This document shows, piece after piece, positions 9,693 to 20,512 of a DNA stretch of 64,000 bases. Under the pieces are notes generated by a model that was not told where the DNA came from, ran no database searches, and saw only the letters and a list, made by a program, of their open reading frames with translations. The DNA comes from Halalkaliarchaeum desulfuricum (GTDB lineage: Archaea; Halobacteriota; Halobacteria; Halobacteriales; Haloferacaceae). Position numbers and translations under genes: made by a program. The stretch's first letter is position 1, and every line of letters starts with the position of its first letter. The stretch lies in assembly GCF_002952775.1 (NCBI RefSeq), contig NZ_CP025066.1:3100001-3164000 (forward strand). Reading direction: 5' to 3'.

Positions 9693-12113
<2,421 letters not shown>

Positions 12114-12148
12114 CCTCGGAGGGTTTTCCATTGTGAACTCCACCGTCG

Positions 12149-12844
12149 TCAGTCGTGCCGGGCGATCAGGATCTCCACTGGCCACACGTAGCCCCGGCGA
12201 TGTCGCTCCTGTCGTTCGATCGTGAACCCCCCATCCTCGATCGCCCGCCGGGCGTATATCGGGCGACAGCCGACACGCTCGTACCCCGGAACCCGATCGA
12301 ACAGCCACTCGTATAGCCGGACGAACGGATCGCCTTCCATGCCGGATCGCTCCATCGTCACTACGCCCAGTTTCCCCTCCCTGCCGAGAACGCGAGCACA
12401 TTCGGCGACGACAGTCGAGATCCCGTCCGACGAAAACAGTTCCAGTGTGTCCTCGATGAAGACGACGTCGACGCTGCCGTCCGGGAGCGGGAGCGATCGA
12501 GCGTCGCCCAGCAGGAGGTCGATACGATTCAGAGGGTCGATCCGGTCAGTTGCCATCGACCTTTCGACCCGGCTGCGAGCACGGGCGAGCATATTCGGGG
12601 AGGCGTCGAGCCCGATCACGTGACCGTCCGGACTGGTGTGTCGGGAAAGTACTCGCAGTGCGTGACCGGGCCCACAGCCGATTTCCAGGACGGTCTCGCC
12701 GGGTTCGAGCTGAAGTCCCTCGATCGCCCGGCGCCGGGTTTTCGCCTCCAGTGGGGCGATCAACAGATCGTACGGTGCAGCAAGCCGGTCGTACGCCGCC
12801 ACGACAGTTTCGTTCGTCGCCGGTGTGCTCGATTCGGCTCTCAT
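12149..12844 (-). CDS. Class I SAM-dependent methyltransferase
   Basis: 231 residues with the UbiE/Methyltransf_11 layout: motif I VLEIGCGPGHALRVL, acidic post-I residues VIGLDASPNML, and motif II/III SLPLPDGSVDVVFIEDTLE. The substrate is not evident; small-molecule (quinone or lipid) methylation is the family norm. It overlaps the downstream phosphatase gene by 4 nt (ATGA), so the two are co-translated. Confidence 0.85.
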   Translation of the reverse strand: MRAESSTPATNETVVAAYDRLAAPYDLLIAPLEAKTRRRAIEGLQLEPGETVLEIGCGPGHALRVLSRHTSPDGHVIGLDASPNMLARARSRVERSMATDRIDPLNRIDLLLGDARSLPLPDGSVDVVFIEDTLELFSSDGISTVVAECARVLGREGKLGVVTMERSGMEGDPFVRLYEWLFDRVPGYERVGCRPIYARRAIEDGGFTIERQERHRRGYVWPVEILIARHD

Positions 12845-13284
12845 CGTCGGGTTTTCGCGGCCAGATACACGACCGCCTGTTCGTGGAGCGCGGGATGTGG
12901 GATTGCGATCGGCCGAGCAGTTCGAACCGCGGACAGCGCTCCGGCGAACGCCATCCCTTCCTCGGCAGCCAGCGTCGTTGCGACGAGGGTGCTGCTCCGT
13001 GAAACTCCGGCCTTGCAGTGGATCAGCAGCGATCCCTCTCGTCGGTACAGCGATCGGGCGGTGTCCACTGCCTGTTCAAATACCGGCCACTCGTTCCCGC
13101 GGCCGTCGACCAGGGGACGGTGGTGTGTCGTCAGTGGACGTTCCTCGTCGGTGGCCGAGAGCACGAATTCGAACTCGCGATCGTGGCGACGCGGATCGGC
13201 GGCCAGGTGGTTGCCGAGATAGATGTCCCGATCGGCGATCCGACGGATGATCGGGCGATCCTCGACGTACCCGAACGGTCGCAC
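12841..13284 (-). CDS. Dual-specificity protein phosphatase (Cys-based)
   Basis: 147 residues with the P-loop HCKAGVSRS: nucleophile Cys at about residue 90 and invariant Arg at about 96. The general-acid region is probably the Asp near LVDGRGNEWPVF. The fold is that of DSP/PTP phosphatases acting on phosphotyrosine or phosphoserine/threonine. GTG 13284 is chosen because the DSP core (DIYLGNHLAA) begins soon after; the frame stays open far upstream without family similarity. Its stop overlaps the methyltransferase start by 4 nt. Note the transcription order: the phosphatase precedes the methyltransferase only if transcription begins upstream of 13284. Confidence 0.8.
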   Translation of the reverse strand: MRPFGYVEDRPIIRRIADRDIYLGNHLAADPRRHDREFEFVLSATDEERPLTTHHRPLVDGRGNEWPVFEQAVDTARSLYRREGSLLIHCKAGVSRSSTLVATTLAAEEGMAFAGALSAVRTARPIAIPHPALHEQAVVYLAAKTRR

Positions 13285-13588
13285 TAGTGGATATGGATCC
13301 TTTTCCCCGTTCGAACTGTCTCGCCGATCTCTGTCCACACGAGATATTGTTTTGAAGTGACCATAAGTCCCATGCAACATTCTGATATACTTCGCTCGGT
13401 CAGCAATAGACTCAAAAAAGGTGTCGTTGCGAGTAGGTCCCTGCCGATGCACATCGTCCGGTGAGAGTGATGCGAGACCGACGCGAGCCCGACCGGTTCG
13501 AGGCCGACCGAAGGGGCATCTCGCCCACGTGGTTCCCGTTAAAAAACTCGTGCACAAGCCTTTATTCGATGACGGCGGAAGAAACCCT
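13285..13588. promoter_or_regulatory. Divergent promoter region between phosphatase and ABC exporter
   Basis: About 300 nt without a convincing gene. For the plus-strand ABC gene a TATA-like tttatt at 13561-13566 lies about 25 nt before ATG 13589. The minus-strand promoter for the phosphatase/methyltransferase pair must also lie here; no clear box was picked out. Confidence 0.5.
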
Positions 13589-14566
13589 ATGGCTGCCATC
13601 GAGTTGTCCGGCGTGAGAAAGGAGTTCGCCGACGTCACGGCGGTCCGCGACCTCGATCTGACAGTCGAGGAGGGAGAGGTATATGGGTTCCTCGGCCCGA
13701 ACGGGGCCGGGAAGTCGACGACGATCAACATCCTTCTGGACTTCGTTCGACCGACCGCCGGCGAGGCGCGAGTGCTCGGGCGGGACGCCCACCGCGAAAG
13801 CCTGGCTGTGCGCCAGCGGACAGGCGTCCTCCCGGAGGGATTCGGGGTGTACGACCGGCTCTCCGGCCGGCAACACGTCGAGTTCGCGATCGACTCAAAG
13901 GACGCAGACGACGACCCCGACGAGTTGCTGGCCCGGGTCGGACTGGCGGCCGATAGCGCCCGGAAGGCCGGCGGCTACTCGAAAGGGATGCGTCAGCGGC
14001 TCGCGCTCGCGATGGCGCTCGTGGGCGAGCCCGAATTATTGATCCTGGATGAACCGTCCTCGGGCCTGGATCCGACCGGCGCGAAGGACATGCGCGAGAT
14101 CGTCCGCGAGGAGGTCGACCGCGGCGCGACCGTCTTCTTCTCCTCGCACGTGCTGGGGCAGGTCGAGGCCGTCTGCGATCGCGTGGGGATCCTCCGGGAC
14201 GGACGACTCGTCGCCGAGGACAGCGTCGAAGGGCTCCGCGAGGCAGTCGGCGACGACGAGACGCTGGTGATCACGGTCGGCGAGGGATCCGACGGGCTCG
14301 CCGCTGTGACAGACACGATCCGCGATCTGGATGGCGTCTCGGCGGTCGAACTGGACGGCGACACGCTCACGGTTTCCTGCCGGGGCGACGCCAAGACGGC
14401 GGTGCTGTCGACGCTCGAAGCGCAGGGCGTCCCGGTCGACGACTTCACCACCCGGGAGGCGTCCCTGGAGGACCTCTTCTTAGCGTACACGGAGGGGGAT
14501 GCCGTGGATTCGGGTGGTTCATCCACGGCTGCCGAGGCCCAGCCCGAACAGGGGGGATCGACGTGA
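13589..14566 (+). CDS. ABC exporter ATP-binding subunit (ABC-2 type)
   Basis: 325 residues. Walker A GPNGAGKST (about 37-45), Q-loop, signature-like YSKGMRQRL (about 131), Walker B LLILDEPSSGLDP (about 151), and the H-loop in FFSSHVLGQ. The C-terminal ~100 residues are the accessory domain of CcmA/NatA-type exporters. It pairs with the permease that overlaps it by 4 nt. ATG 13589 is supported by a TATA-like box about 25 nt upstream. Substrate unknown. Confidence 0.92.
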   Translation: MAAIELSGVRKEFADVTAVRDLDLTVEEGEVYGFLGPNGAGKSTTINILLDFVRPTAGEARVLGRDAHRESLAVRQRTGVLPEGFGVYDRLSGRQHVEFAIDSKDADDDPDELLARVGLAADSARKAGGYSKGMRQRLALAMALVGEPELLILDEPSSGLDPTGAKDMREIVREEVDRGATVFFSSHVLGQVEAVCDRVGILRDGRLVAEDSVEGLREAVGDDETLVITVGEGSDGLAAVTDTIRDLDGVSAVELDGDTLTVSCRGDAKTAVLSTLEAQGVPVDDFTTREASLEDLFLAYTEGDAVDSGGSSTAAEAQPEQGGST

Positions 14567-15366
14567 GCCTGCTTTCGGTCGCGCGGAAGGACTTCGAGGA
14601 CGCGATCCGGTCCCGGTGGCTCATCGGCCTGACGGTGCTTTTCGTCGTGCTGTTCGCCGGGACGGCGTATCTCTTCAGGCCGATGGAGGGCGAAACGCTG
14701 GAGGCGAATGTCATCTTGAGCCTGTTCGGACAGCTGTTCGTGGGGACGCTGGTCCCCCTGATCGGGCTGGTTATCGGCTACAACGCGATCAGCGGCGAAC
14801 GCGAGAGCGGCTCCCTGAAGCTGCTGCTCGCGTTGCCCCACAGCCGGATCGACGTGGTCTTCGGGAAGGTCCTCGGCCGGGCGGCCGCGCTCGGTGGGGC
14901 GATCCTGGTTGGGTTCGTGCTGCCGGCGATCGTCCTCGCGATCGGACCACTGGAGTTCGATCCCCTCGCGTACGTGGGATACACGCTGCTCGTGGTCGTC
15001 TTCGCGGCGGTGTTCGTCAGCATCGGCGTCGGGTTCTCCGCGGCGGCGTCCACCCAGCGTCGGGCGCTCGCCGGGGCGATCGGGCTGTACTTCCTGTTCG
15101 TCCCGCTGTGGAACGCCGCGACTGGAGGCTTCCTGCTCCTGTTTGCGCAGTTCCCCGACTGGTTCCCCCTCGAGCGGGCACAGGAGGTCGCCGAACTGGC
15201 GAACCCGAGCACGGCATTCCAGCTGGTGACCGACGGCTTCCTCGCCGGCCAGCTGTTCGCCGGCGAGACCGCGGGGCTCCAGGTGTCGGCCGCGGCGATG
15301 CTTATCGTGTGGCTGCTCGCGCCGCCCCTCCTGGGTGCGTTGAAGTTCCAGCGCGAGGACCTGTGA
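14563..15366 (+). CDS. ABC-2 type permease (NosY-like)
   Basis: 267 residues with six hydrophobic segments and the conserved SGERESGSLKLLLALPHSR loop after the second one, typical of ABC-2/NosY permeases. GTG 14563 overlaps the end of the ATPase gene (GTGA), so the pair forms one exporter operon. The substrate cannot be inferred. Confidence 0.9.
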   Translation: MSLLSVARKDFEDAIRSRWLIGLTVLFVVLFAGTAYLFRPMEGETLEANVILSLFGQLFVGTLVPLIGLVIGYNAISGERESGSLKLLLALPHSRIDVVFGKVLGRAAALGGAILVGFVLPAIVLAIGPLEFDPLAYVGYTLLVVVFAAVFVSIGVGFSAAASTQRRALAGAIGLYFLFVPLWNAATGGFLLLFAQFPDWFPLERAQEVAELANPSTAFQLVTDGFLAGQLFAGETAGLQVSAAAMLIVWLLAPPLLGALKFQREDL

Positions 15367-15405
15367 GCCGATACGCGTTTAGGAAACGCGCCTGAAGAGT
15401 GCGGT

Positions 15406-16803
15406 ATGAGCCTGGAGGCGGTGTTGTCGGCGGTCGAAGCGCGCGTGACGCCCGACGAGGCAGAGCGCGCCCGGTTCGAGGAGGTCGCCGGCGAGCTTCG
15501 CGAACGGACGCTGTCGGCGCTGTCCGAACTCGACGTCGAGGGCGACGTCGTCCTCGTCGGGTCGACCGCCCGGGGGACGTGGCTGTCGGGCGACCGCGAC
15601 ATCGACATGTTCGTCCGGTTGCCTCCCGAGACCGATCGATCGGAGCTCGTCCAGTATGGGTTGACGATCGGGCACGAGGTGTTGCCCGACGGGCGCGAGG
15701 AGTACGCCGAACACCCGTACGTGAAGGGAACCTACGAGGGGTTCGACGTGGATCTCGTCCCGTGTTACGACGTCGAGGATGCCGAACACATCCAGTCGGC
15801 TGTCGACCGGACGCCGTTTCACTCCACGTACCTGGAGGAGAACCTCGACGACGAACTGGCGCGGGACGTCCGACTCGCAAAGCGGTTCCTCAAGGGGATC
15901 GGCGCGTACGGCAGCGACCTCCGGACGCGGGGGTTTTCGGGCTATCTCACGGAGCTTTTGATCTGCGAGTACGACGGCTTCGTCCCCCTCGTCGAGGCCG
16001 CCGCCGAGTGGCATCCGCCGGTGGAACTCGATCCGGAGGATCACGGCCGGGAGACGTTTACGGATCCGCTGGTCGTGATCGATCCCACGGATCCCGAACG
16101 GAACGTTGCGGCGGTACTGTCGGCCGAGAACCTCGCCAGGTTCCAGCATTACAGCCGGGAACTGCTCGAGGATCCCCGCGAGGAGCTGTTCTTCCCGCCG
16201 GAACGCGAACCGATCTCGGCCGCGGAGCTGCGGGCCCACGTCCGCCAGCGTCGAACCACCCCAGTCGCCGTCGTCTTCGAGGCGCCCGACATCGTCGACG
16301 ATCAGCTGTGGCCCCAGCTCCGACGGACGCTGGGTGGGGTGATCGACGGGCTCGACGACCACGGCTTCGACGTCTTCCGGGCAGACACTTTCGTCGAGGA
16401 GACGGCGGGGCCGGCAGACGAACAGGGGCGGGCGGTGTTGTTCATCGAACTCGCGAGCCCGACCGTCCCGGCGGTGTCCCGTCACGTCGGCCCGCCGGTG
16501 AGCGTCCGGAGCCACGCGGAGGGGTTTTACGAGAAGTACGCGGAGCGATCCGGACGCGACGACGGGGACCAAGACCGGCTGTACGGGCCGTTTCTGGTGG
16601 AGGATCGCTACATGGTCGAACGCCCCCGGGAGTTCACCGACGCGAGCGAGTATCTCCGCAGCGAGGCGTTGCTGGAGGTCAGAACGGGGGCCCAGATCGA
16701 GGACGCACTCGAGGAGCGGACGGTGCTCGTCGGCGACGAGGTCGACGGGTTGGTCGAGTCGTTCGGTCGCGATCTCGCCGCGTACTTCGATCCCCGCCCG
16801 TGA
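15406..16803 (+). CDS. cca: CCA tRNA nucleotidyltransferase, archaeal class I
   Basis: 465 residues. The nucleotidyltransferase core GSTARGTWLSGDRDIDMFV (about 51-69) carries the GS and DxD metal motifs; the third carboxylate is in GFDVDLVPCYDV. The tRNA-recognition domains of the archaeal class I enzyme follow (KRFLKGIGAYGSDLRTRGFSGYLTELL). It adds CCA to tRNA 3' ends, which fits tRNAs here lacking encoded CCA, including the two just downstream. Confidence 0.95.
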   Translation: MSLEAVLSAVEARVTPDEAERARFEEVAGELRERTLSALSELDVEGDVVLVGSTARGTWLSGDRDIDMFVRLPPETDRSELVQYGLTIGHEVLPDGREEYAEHPYVKGTYEGFDVDLVPCYDVEDAEHIQSAVDRTPFHSTYLEENLDDELARDVRLAKRFLKGIGAYGSDLRTRGFSGYLTELLICEYDGFVPLVEAAAEWHPPVELDPEDHGRETFTDPLVVIDPTDPERNVAAVLSAENLARFQHYSRELLEDPREELFFPPEREPISAAELRAHVRQRRTTPVAVVFEAPDIVDDQLWPQLRRTLGGVIDGLDDHGFDVFRADTFVEETAGPADEQGRAVLFIELASPTVPAVSRHVGPPVSVRSHAEGFYEKYAERSGRDDGDQDRLYGPFLVEDRYMVERPREFTDASEYLRSEALLEVRTGAQIEDALEERTVLVGDEVDGLVESFGRDLAAYFDPRP

Positions 16804-16888
16804 GGTGGCGCCGGCTGCGGTCCGATCCCGGCCCGGGCGGACGGAAACGAAAGCCCTATCAAAACAACTGGTCTACCAACTGGTGCAA

Positions 16889-16961
16889 GCCGGAGTAGCT
16901 CAGATGGTAGAGCGCCTCGCTGTTAACGAGGCGGTCCCAGGTTCGAGTCCTGGCTCCGGCG
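16889..16961 (+). tRNA. tRNA-Asn (GTT)
   Basis: Acceptor GCCGGAG/CTCCGGC, anticodon stem CCTCG/CGAGG around loop CTGTTAA with anticodon GTT, T-arm CCAGG-TTCGAGT-CCTGG, and discriminator G. No CCA is encoded and there is no intron. Confidence 0.95.
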
Positions 16962-17065
16962 CTTCTCTCCCATGGCACCGTTTCGAGCCGTGGTGCTGTC
17001 GTTCGGTTTCGAGAGTCGGATCGGTCCGGCACACTCAAGGGGAGCGACGCGGAATTACGGATCGA

Positions 17066-17140
17066 GGGCCCTTAGCTTAGTCTGGATAGAGCACCCGGCT
17101 CATAACCGGGCGGTCGCTGGTTCAAATCCGGCAGGGCCCA
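17066..17140 (+). tRNA. tRNA-Met (CAT), integration target
   Basis: Acceptor GGGCCCT/AGGGCCC, anticodon stem CCCGG/CCGGG around loop CTCATAA with anticodon CAT, T-arm GCTGG-TTCAAAT-CCGGC, and discriminator A. The G1-C72 pair argues against the initiator tRNA; elongator Met is most likely, and a CAT-anticodon Ile tRNA (lysidine/agmatidine type) cannot be excluded by sequence alone. Its last 13 nt lie within the left copy of the 19-bp repeat bounding the provirus, so the gene stays intact after integration. Confidence 0.93.
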
Positions 17141-17146
17141 TCCGGT
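17128..17146 (+). repeat. attL (left 19-bp core)
   Basis: The sequence ccggcagggcccatccggt is identical to 33081-33099 and overlaps the 3' end of the tRNA(CAT) gene. Flanks differ on both sides, giving 19 bp as the visible core. Confidence 0.92.
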
Positions 17147-17251
17147 CACCAGCCGATTCTTGGCTGAAGTAGAAACGCTGCGTAGAGACATCCAAACACC
17201 TCTTTTCGACGGATTCGGGGATCCGGGTAACCCCCCTCTCAGGAGGTATGT

Positions 17252-17297
17252 CAACCAGTTACTGGTTGGACCCCTCTACCGTCGGGCGGTTTTTATT
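17252..17297 (+). promoter_or_regulatory. Leftmost provirus promoter with dyad
   Basis: A dyad caaccag-tta-ctggttg (17252-17268) lies just upstream of a TATA-like tttttatt (17290-17297), which is about 20-25 nt before ATG 17315. The spacing suits a leaderless transcript with an operator just upstream of the TATA/BRE. The binding protein is unknown; a provirus-encoded regulator is plausible. Confidence 0.45.
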
Positions 17298-17314
17298 CCA
17301 GAAGGTGGTGCGCC

Positions 17315-17554
17315 ATGACGCCGCTCGTCACCGGAGAAACCGACAGACGGCGGTGTCTCGAGTGTGGCGCCCACGTGCCCACGGACTTCCGGCGGGTGTA
17401 CGGCGACGAACACGATCGCGCCCACCGGTGCCCAGAGTGTGACACCTGGGTTCGGTTGTTCGAGGGAAGCGCCGCCGGCAAGTCGGTGTCGACGCCGGAC
17501 GCTCGAGAGTCACCCGGTCGTCACGGCGCCGAAACAGCGAGGTGGTCCGAATGA
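17315..17554 (+). CDS. Small zinc-finger protein (DUF7563-like)
   Basis: 79 residues. CLECGAHVPTDFRRVYGDEHDRAHRCPECDTW shows paired CxxC motifs of a zinc ribbon, followed by a disordered tail. Such CGAHV...DF.RV.GD proteins are common on haloarchaeal plasmids and viruses. First gene of the left-arm operon; its stop overlaps the next start (ATGA). Confidence 0.75.
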   Translation: MTPLVTGETDRRRCLECGAHVPTDFRRVYGDEHDRAHRCPECDTWVRLFEGSAAGKSVSTPDARESPGRHGAETARWSE

Positions 17555-17814
17555 GGTTCGTTCGGGCTTCGGAGCTGTACAACCCTCGGACGGGCGAACG
17601 GATCGCCCACCCCGACGCCGGCGCGAGTGACGAAGAGGTTCGCGCCCAGCTCGAGGAAGAGGGAGATCTCGTCACCGACGGGGGCCGACCGGTGATCCGG
17701 GCGGAACGGAGCTGCCGGTTCTGCGGTCGGTCCCTTCGGCGGGAATCGTATCGGTGCTGGTACTTCGGGATCTGCCGGACCTGTTCCCGGCGGTTCTCGG
17801 GGGGATCGCGGTGA
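17551..17814 (+). CDS. Small protein with C-terminal Cys-rich zinc finger
   Basis: 87 residues. The N-terminal half is MRFVRASELYNPRTGERIAHPD; the C-terminal half holds CRFCGRSLRRESYRCWYFGICRTC, two CxxC pairs with an extra Cys between. It overlaps both neighbours by 4 nt. Probably nucleic-acid binding; no assigned family. ATG 17551 is chosen for the ATGA overlap. Confidence 0.65.
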   Translation: MRFVRASELYNPRTGERIAHPDAGASDEEVRAQLEEEGDLVTDGGRPVIRAERSCRFCGRSLRRESYRCWYFGICRTCSRRFSGGSR

Positions 17815-19538
17815 CCGTCGACGAGTTCGTTCACTGTGCGCCCCACGAGGGAGATCTCCACCTGATTTTCCGTGGGCATGGGCTCGATCCCTACTTCGCG
17901 ATGGATCGGATCCGGAAGGATCACGACGGGTGGACGACCGAGGGGAAGCCGACCGCCACCTGCGAGTTTGACGGTGACACGTGGGCGCTGTGTTACGACT
18001 ACGACACTGACAACCCACTCGACCCCTGGGAGAACCCCGATTACACGCTCGAGACCGTTCCCGAGTTCCGGTTCTACTTCGTCGCGAAGGACGAGCTCTA
18101 CGAGGGGGAACGGGCCGACATGAGCAAACGGGTGCGAGGCGGGACGATCACTGTCCGTCCCCGGTGGCCGGGGATGACCGCCGACGGCGATCCGGTTCGG
18201 GGCGTTCCGAACCTCGGCGGGCCGTACATCGACGTACAGGTGCAGGCGAGTAACATCGATCACGACCGGTACCTCTCGCTGGCACAACACGTGATCGGCG
18301 CCTTCGGCGTGAACACGAAGTATCTCCAGGAACCTCACCAGGTGAGCAACTGGAACGACGCCGCCGTCTACGTCCGGCTGCACCGATCACAGAGCGGTCC
18401 CCTGTACGCGGCCGATGGACCCCTCGCACGGATTCACCAACTCCTCGAGGGCGATCGCGAAGGGTACCGCAAGCACGTCGAAGATCACCGGAAGCTCCCC
18501 GGCTACTACGTCACCGCTTCGGTCACCGACGATCGGGCGCGCGAACTCGTTCCCGGGCACACGCTCGGGAAGGAAGCCAAGCACTACTACCCGAACGAAC
18601 CGGAGCAATTCGAGCCGGATCACCCCCTGTACCACCCGAAGCTGGAGGTGTCCTATCAGACGAGTCTCACCGAAGAAACCGTCTACTGGAGCGACACCGA
18701 GGATCTGATTCGCGAACTCGAGGAGACGGTTCTAAACCTGTTGGACTGGGCGGAGCTATCGGTTCGGGGCGGTGATCCGTTCGTTCCCGACGAGTACTTC
18801 ACCGGAGCCGACGGCGATCGACGAACGCGGAAGCTCGTCGATTGCCCGCTGCCGGAGATCGCCGACGCCCAGGAGGCGGCCGTGATGCAGCTGTGGGGCG
18901 GGGCGATGGAGAGCGATCGGGCGGTGATCGATTATCTTCTGTCGGACGGTGGCACTGTCTCACCGGAAGAGGCGGCCGAAGAGACGGGGTACTCCTACCG
19001 GACGATCCGGAAGGTCGTCGATCGATGTGAGTCGGTGATCAACCACACCTACGGCGAGTTAGAGCTGGCGAGCAAGCACCAGCAGCAACTCCTCTTAAAG
19101 CGGGTTCGGGCGGCTGAAGAGAACTTCAAGAGTACGATCGAAGACGCGGCGATGACGGTGGCGGAGGCGGCCGCCGATCGGGCGCGAAGCGCCTGGAGTA
19201 AAGTCCGGCAGCGGTACAACATCTCGGTCAAGAAGAACCCGGCCGATTGCCGGAAGCTGTTGGACGTGGGCTACCGGCCGGAGTCACCGACGGAAGCGCG
19301 GAAGGTGATCCGGGAGATCAAGCTGGCGTATCTGCGGACCCACGACGACCGCTCGGATACGTACGGGGTTCACGCGCTCCTCGAGCTGGCCGGCGGGCCG
19401 GTGAAGCGGTACAAGAACCTGGATGTGACGACGAACCCGCCAGGGAAACACAGCCCGGAGACGCGCGAGATCCGGGAGAAGATCGAACAGGTAGACTGGG
19501 AGAAGCACGGATTCACGCCCGTCGATTCCCCCGGCTAG
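17811..19538 (+). CDS. Large conserved mobile-element protein (DUF7845-like), candidate replication protein
   Basis: 575 residues from GTG 17811, overlapping the previous stop. The N-terminal half (GHGLDPYFAMDRIRKDHDGW ... RWPGMTADGD) is conserved in proteins of haloarchaeal plasmids and viruses. A central helix-turn-helix (SPEEAAEETGYSYRTIRKVVDRCESVI) is followed by a helical region rich in Ala/Lys/Arg and a basic C-terminus. It is the only large protein of the left arm without a virion role, and the structured non-coding region follows directly, so a replication-initiation role is inferred by position. No catalytic Rep (HUH) or polymerase motif was seen. Confidence 0.6.
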   Translation: MTVDEFVHCAPHEGDLHLIFRGHGLDPYFAMDRIRKDHDGWTTEGKPTATCEFDGDTWALCYDYDTDNPLDPWENPDYTLETVPEFRFYFVAKDELYEGERADMSKRVRGGTITVRPRWPGMTADGDPVRGVPNLGGPYIDVQVQASNIDHDRYLSLAQHVIGAFGVNTKYLQEPHQVSNWNDAAVYVRLHRSQSGPLYAADGPLARIHQLLEGDREGYRKHVEDHRKLPGYYVTASVTDDRARELVPGHTLGKEAKHYYPNEPEQFEPDHPLYHPKLEVSYQTSLTEETVYWSDTEDLIRELEETVLNLLDWAELSVRGGDPFVPDEYFTGADGDRRTRKLVDCPLPEIADAQEAAVMQLWGGAMESDRAVIDYLLSDGGTVSPEEAAEETGYSYRTIRKVVDRCESVINHTYGELELASKHQQQLLLKRVRAAEENFKSTIEDAAMTVAEAAADRARSAWSKVRQRYNISVKKNPADCRKLLDVGYRPESPTEARKVIREIKLAYLRTHDDRSDTYGVHALLELAGGPVKRYKNLDVTTNPPGKHSPETREIREKIEQVDWEKHGFTPVDSPG

Positions 19539-20019
19539 CGGTGGGTTCGGCAGTGGCAACACTATCCTTCCGGGTGAGTTAGACAACTGAAGTACTGCTA
19601 ACTTCCTTCTGCGATCAAATTGAGTTGAGTATCCGGTGACCGCCGTCGAGGCGATCGTGATCGACGCCGCGAGGAAATCGGAAGGGGGGCTTCCGATTGG
19701 TTGTTAGAAGGTGTGGCTAAGGCCACAAGAACAAAACACCCCCCACAGCCTCGCAGTTGTCCGCGCGCCGGAGGCGCGCTCGCGAAAAATTAGGGGGTGT
19801 CGAAGATTGGGTTCAACGCTTCCGAACTCGCCAATTTTTGCTTGTTGAGATGTTTGAATTCACGTCTGATAATTAGAGGCGTACTTTTATTCGATAGCTG
19901 TTGGGATGCTGTAATATCCACCGCCGAGATACAACAGCTGTGTGCGGTCACAAGTCTGAGAATCTCGGTGGTTGGGGAATAAACAACGGTACAAGACGAC
20001 GCAAACAGAGAATACAACC
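19539..20019. other. Structured non-coding region, candidate replication origin
   Basis: About 480 nt with no supported gene. It contains the hairpin tgtggctaaggccaca (19712-19727), a GC-rich inverted repeat gcgcgcc/ggcgcgc (about 19763-19780) and an outer pair aacacccccc (from 19735) and agggggtgt (19792-19800) enclosing it. AT-rich sequence follows. Its place directly after the candidate replication gene suggests an origin; a strong terminator for the left-arm operon is an alternative for the GC-rich hairpin. Confidence 0.45.
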
Positions 20020-20451
20020 ATGAAATTGAAAGCGTTTTTCGAAGACAGAGAGGCAGTATCGCCCGTCATCGGAGTGATCCTGATGGTGGCGATCACCGTG
20101 ATCTTGGCGGCCGTGATCGGCACGTTCGTGCTCGGACTCGGTGATCAGGTCGGTGAGACAGCTCCGAACGCGAACTGGGCTGCGGAAGTTGACGACGAGG
20201 ACCCTGAAGTGACGTTCACCCACAACGGTGGAGACAGTGTAGAGGCTAACGAACTCTTCGTTAATATCGATAATGACGGTGCTGAGAGCGTGGTGGAGAA
20301 TAATGATCTTACAGACCCGCCAGAAGAAGATGATGTACTCTCAGCAGGTAGCACGATTGAGGTGACGTCGGCTAGTGAAGAAGTACAACTAATTTGGCAG
20401 TCTGGAGATACTTCGTCTGTTCTTAAAACAGTCGAGATTGACGACTCATAA
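20020..20451 (+). CDS. Type IV pilin-like protein, copy 1
   Basis: 143 residues. [40 protein letters not shown] is summarised by the haloarchaeal PilA-type prepilin N-terminus: short charged leader, then the AVSPVIG h-domain that forms the filament core after PibD cleavage. The tail is acidic and beta-rich, with no Cys. The first ~110 bp match copies 2 and 3 almost exactly while the tail differs. ATG 20020 gives the same leader length as the other copies. Pilins are unexpected cargo in a pleolipovirus. Confidence 0.85.
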   Translation: MKLKAFFEDREAVSPVIGVILMVAITVILAAVIGTFVLGLGDQVGETAPNANWAAEVDDEDPEVTFTHNGGDSVEANELFVNIDNDGAESVVENNDLTDPPEEDDVLSAGSTIEVTSASEEVQLIWQSGDTSSVLKTVEIDDS

Positions 20452-20512
20452 CGACTTCTCTTCACTTTTCATTTCTTGGTCAAAACGATCGAGTAAGACC
20501 GGAATCTATTAC

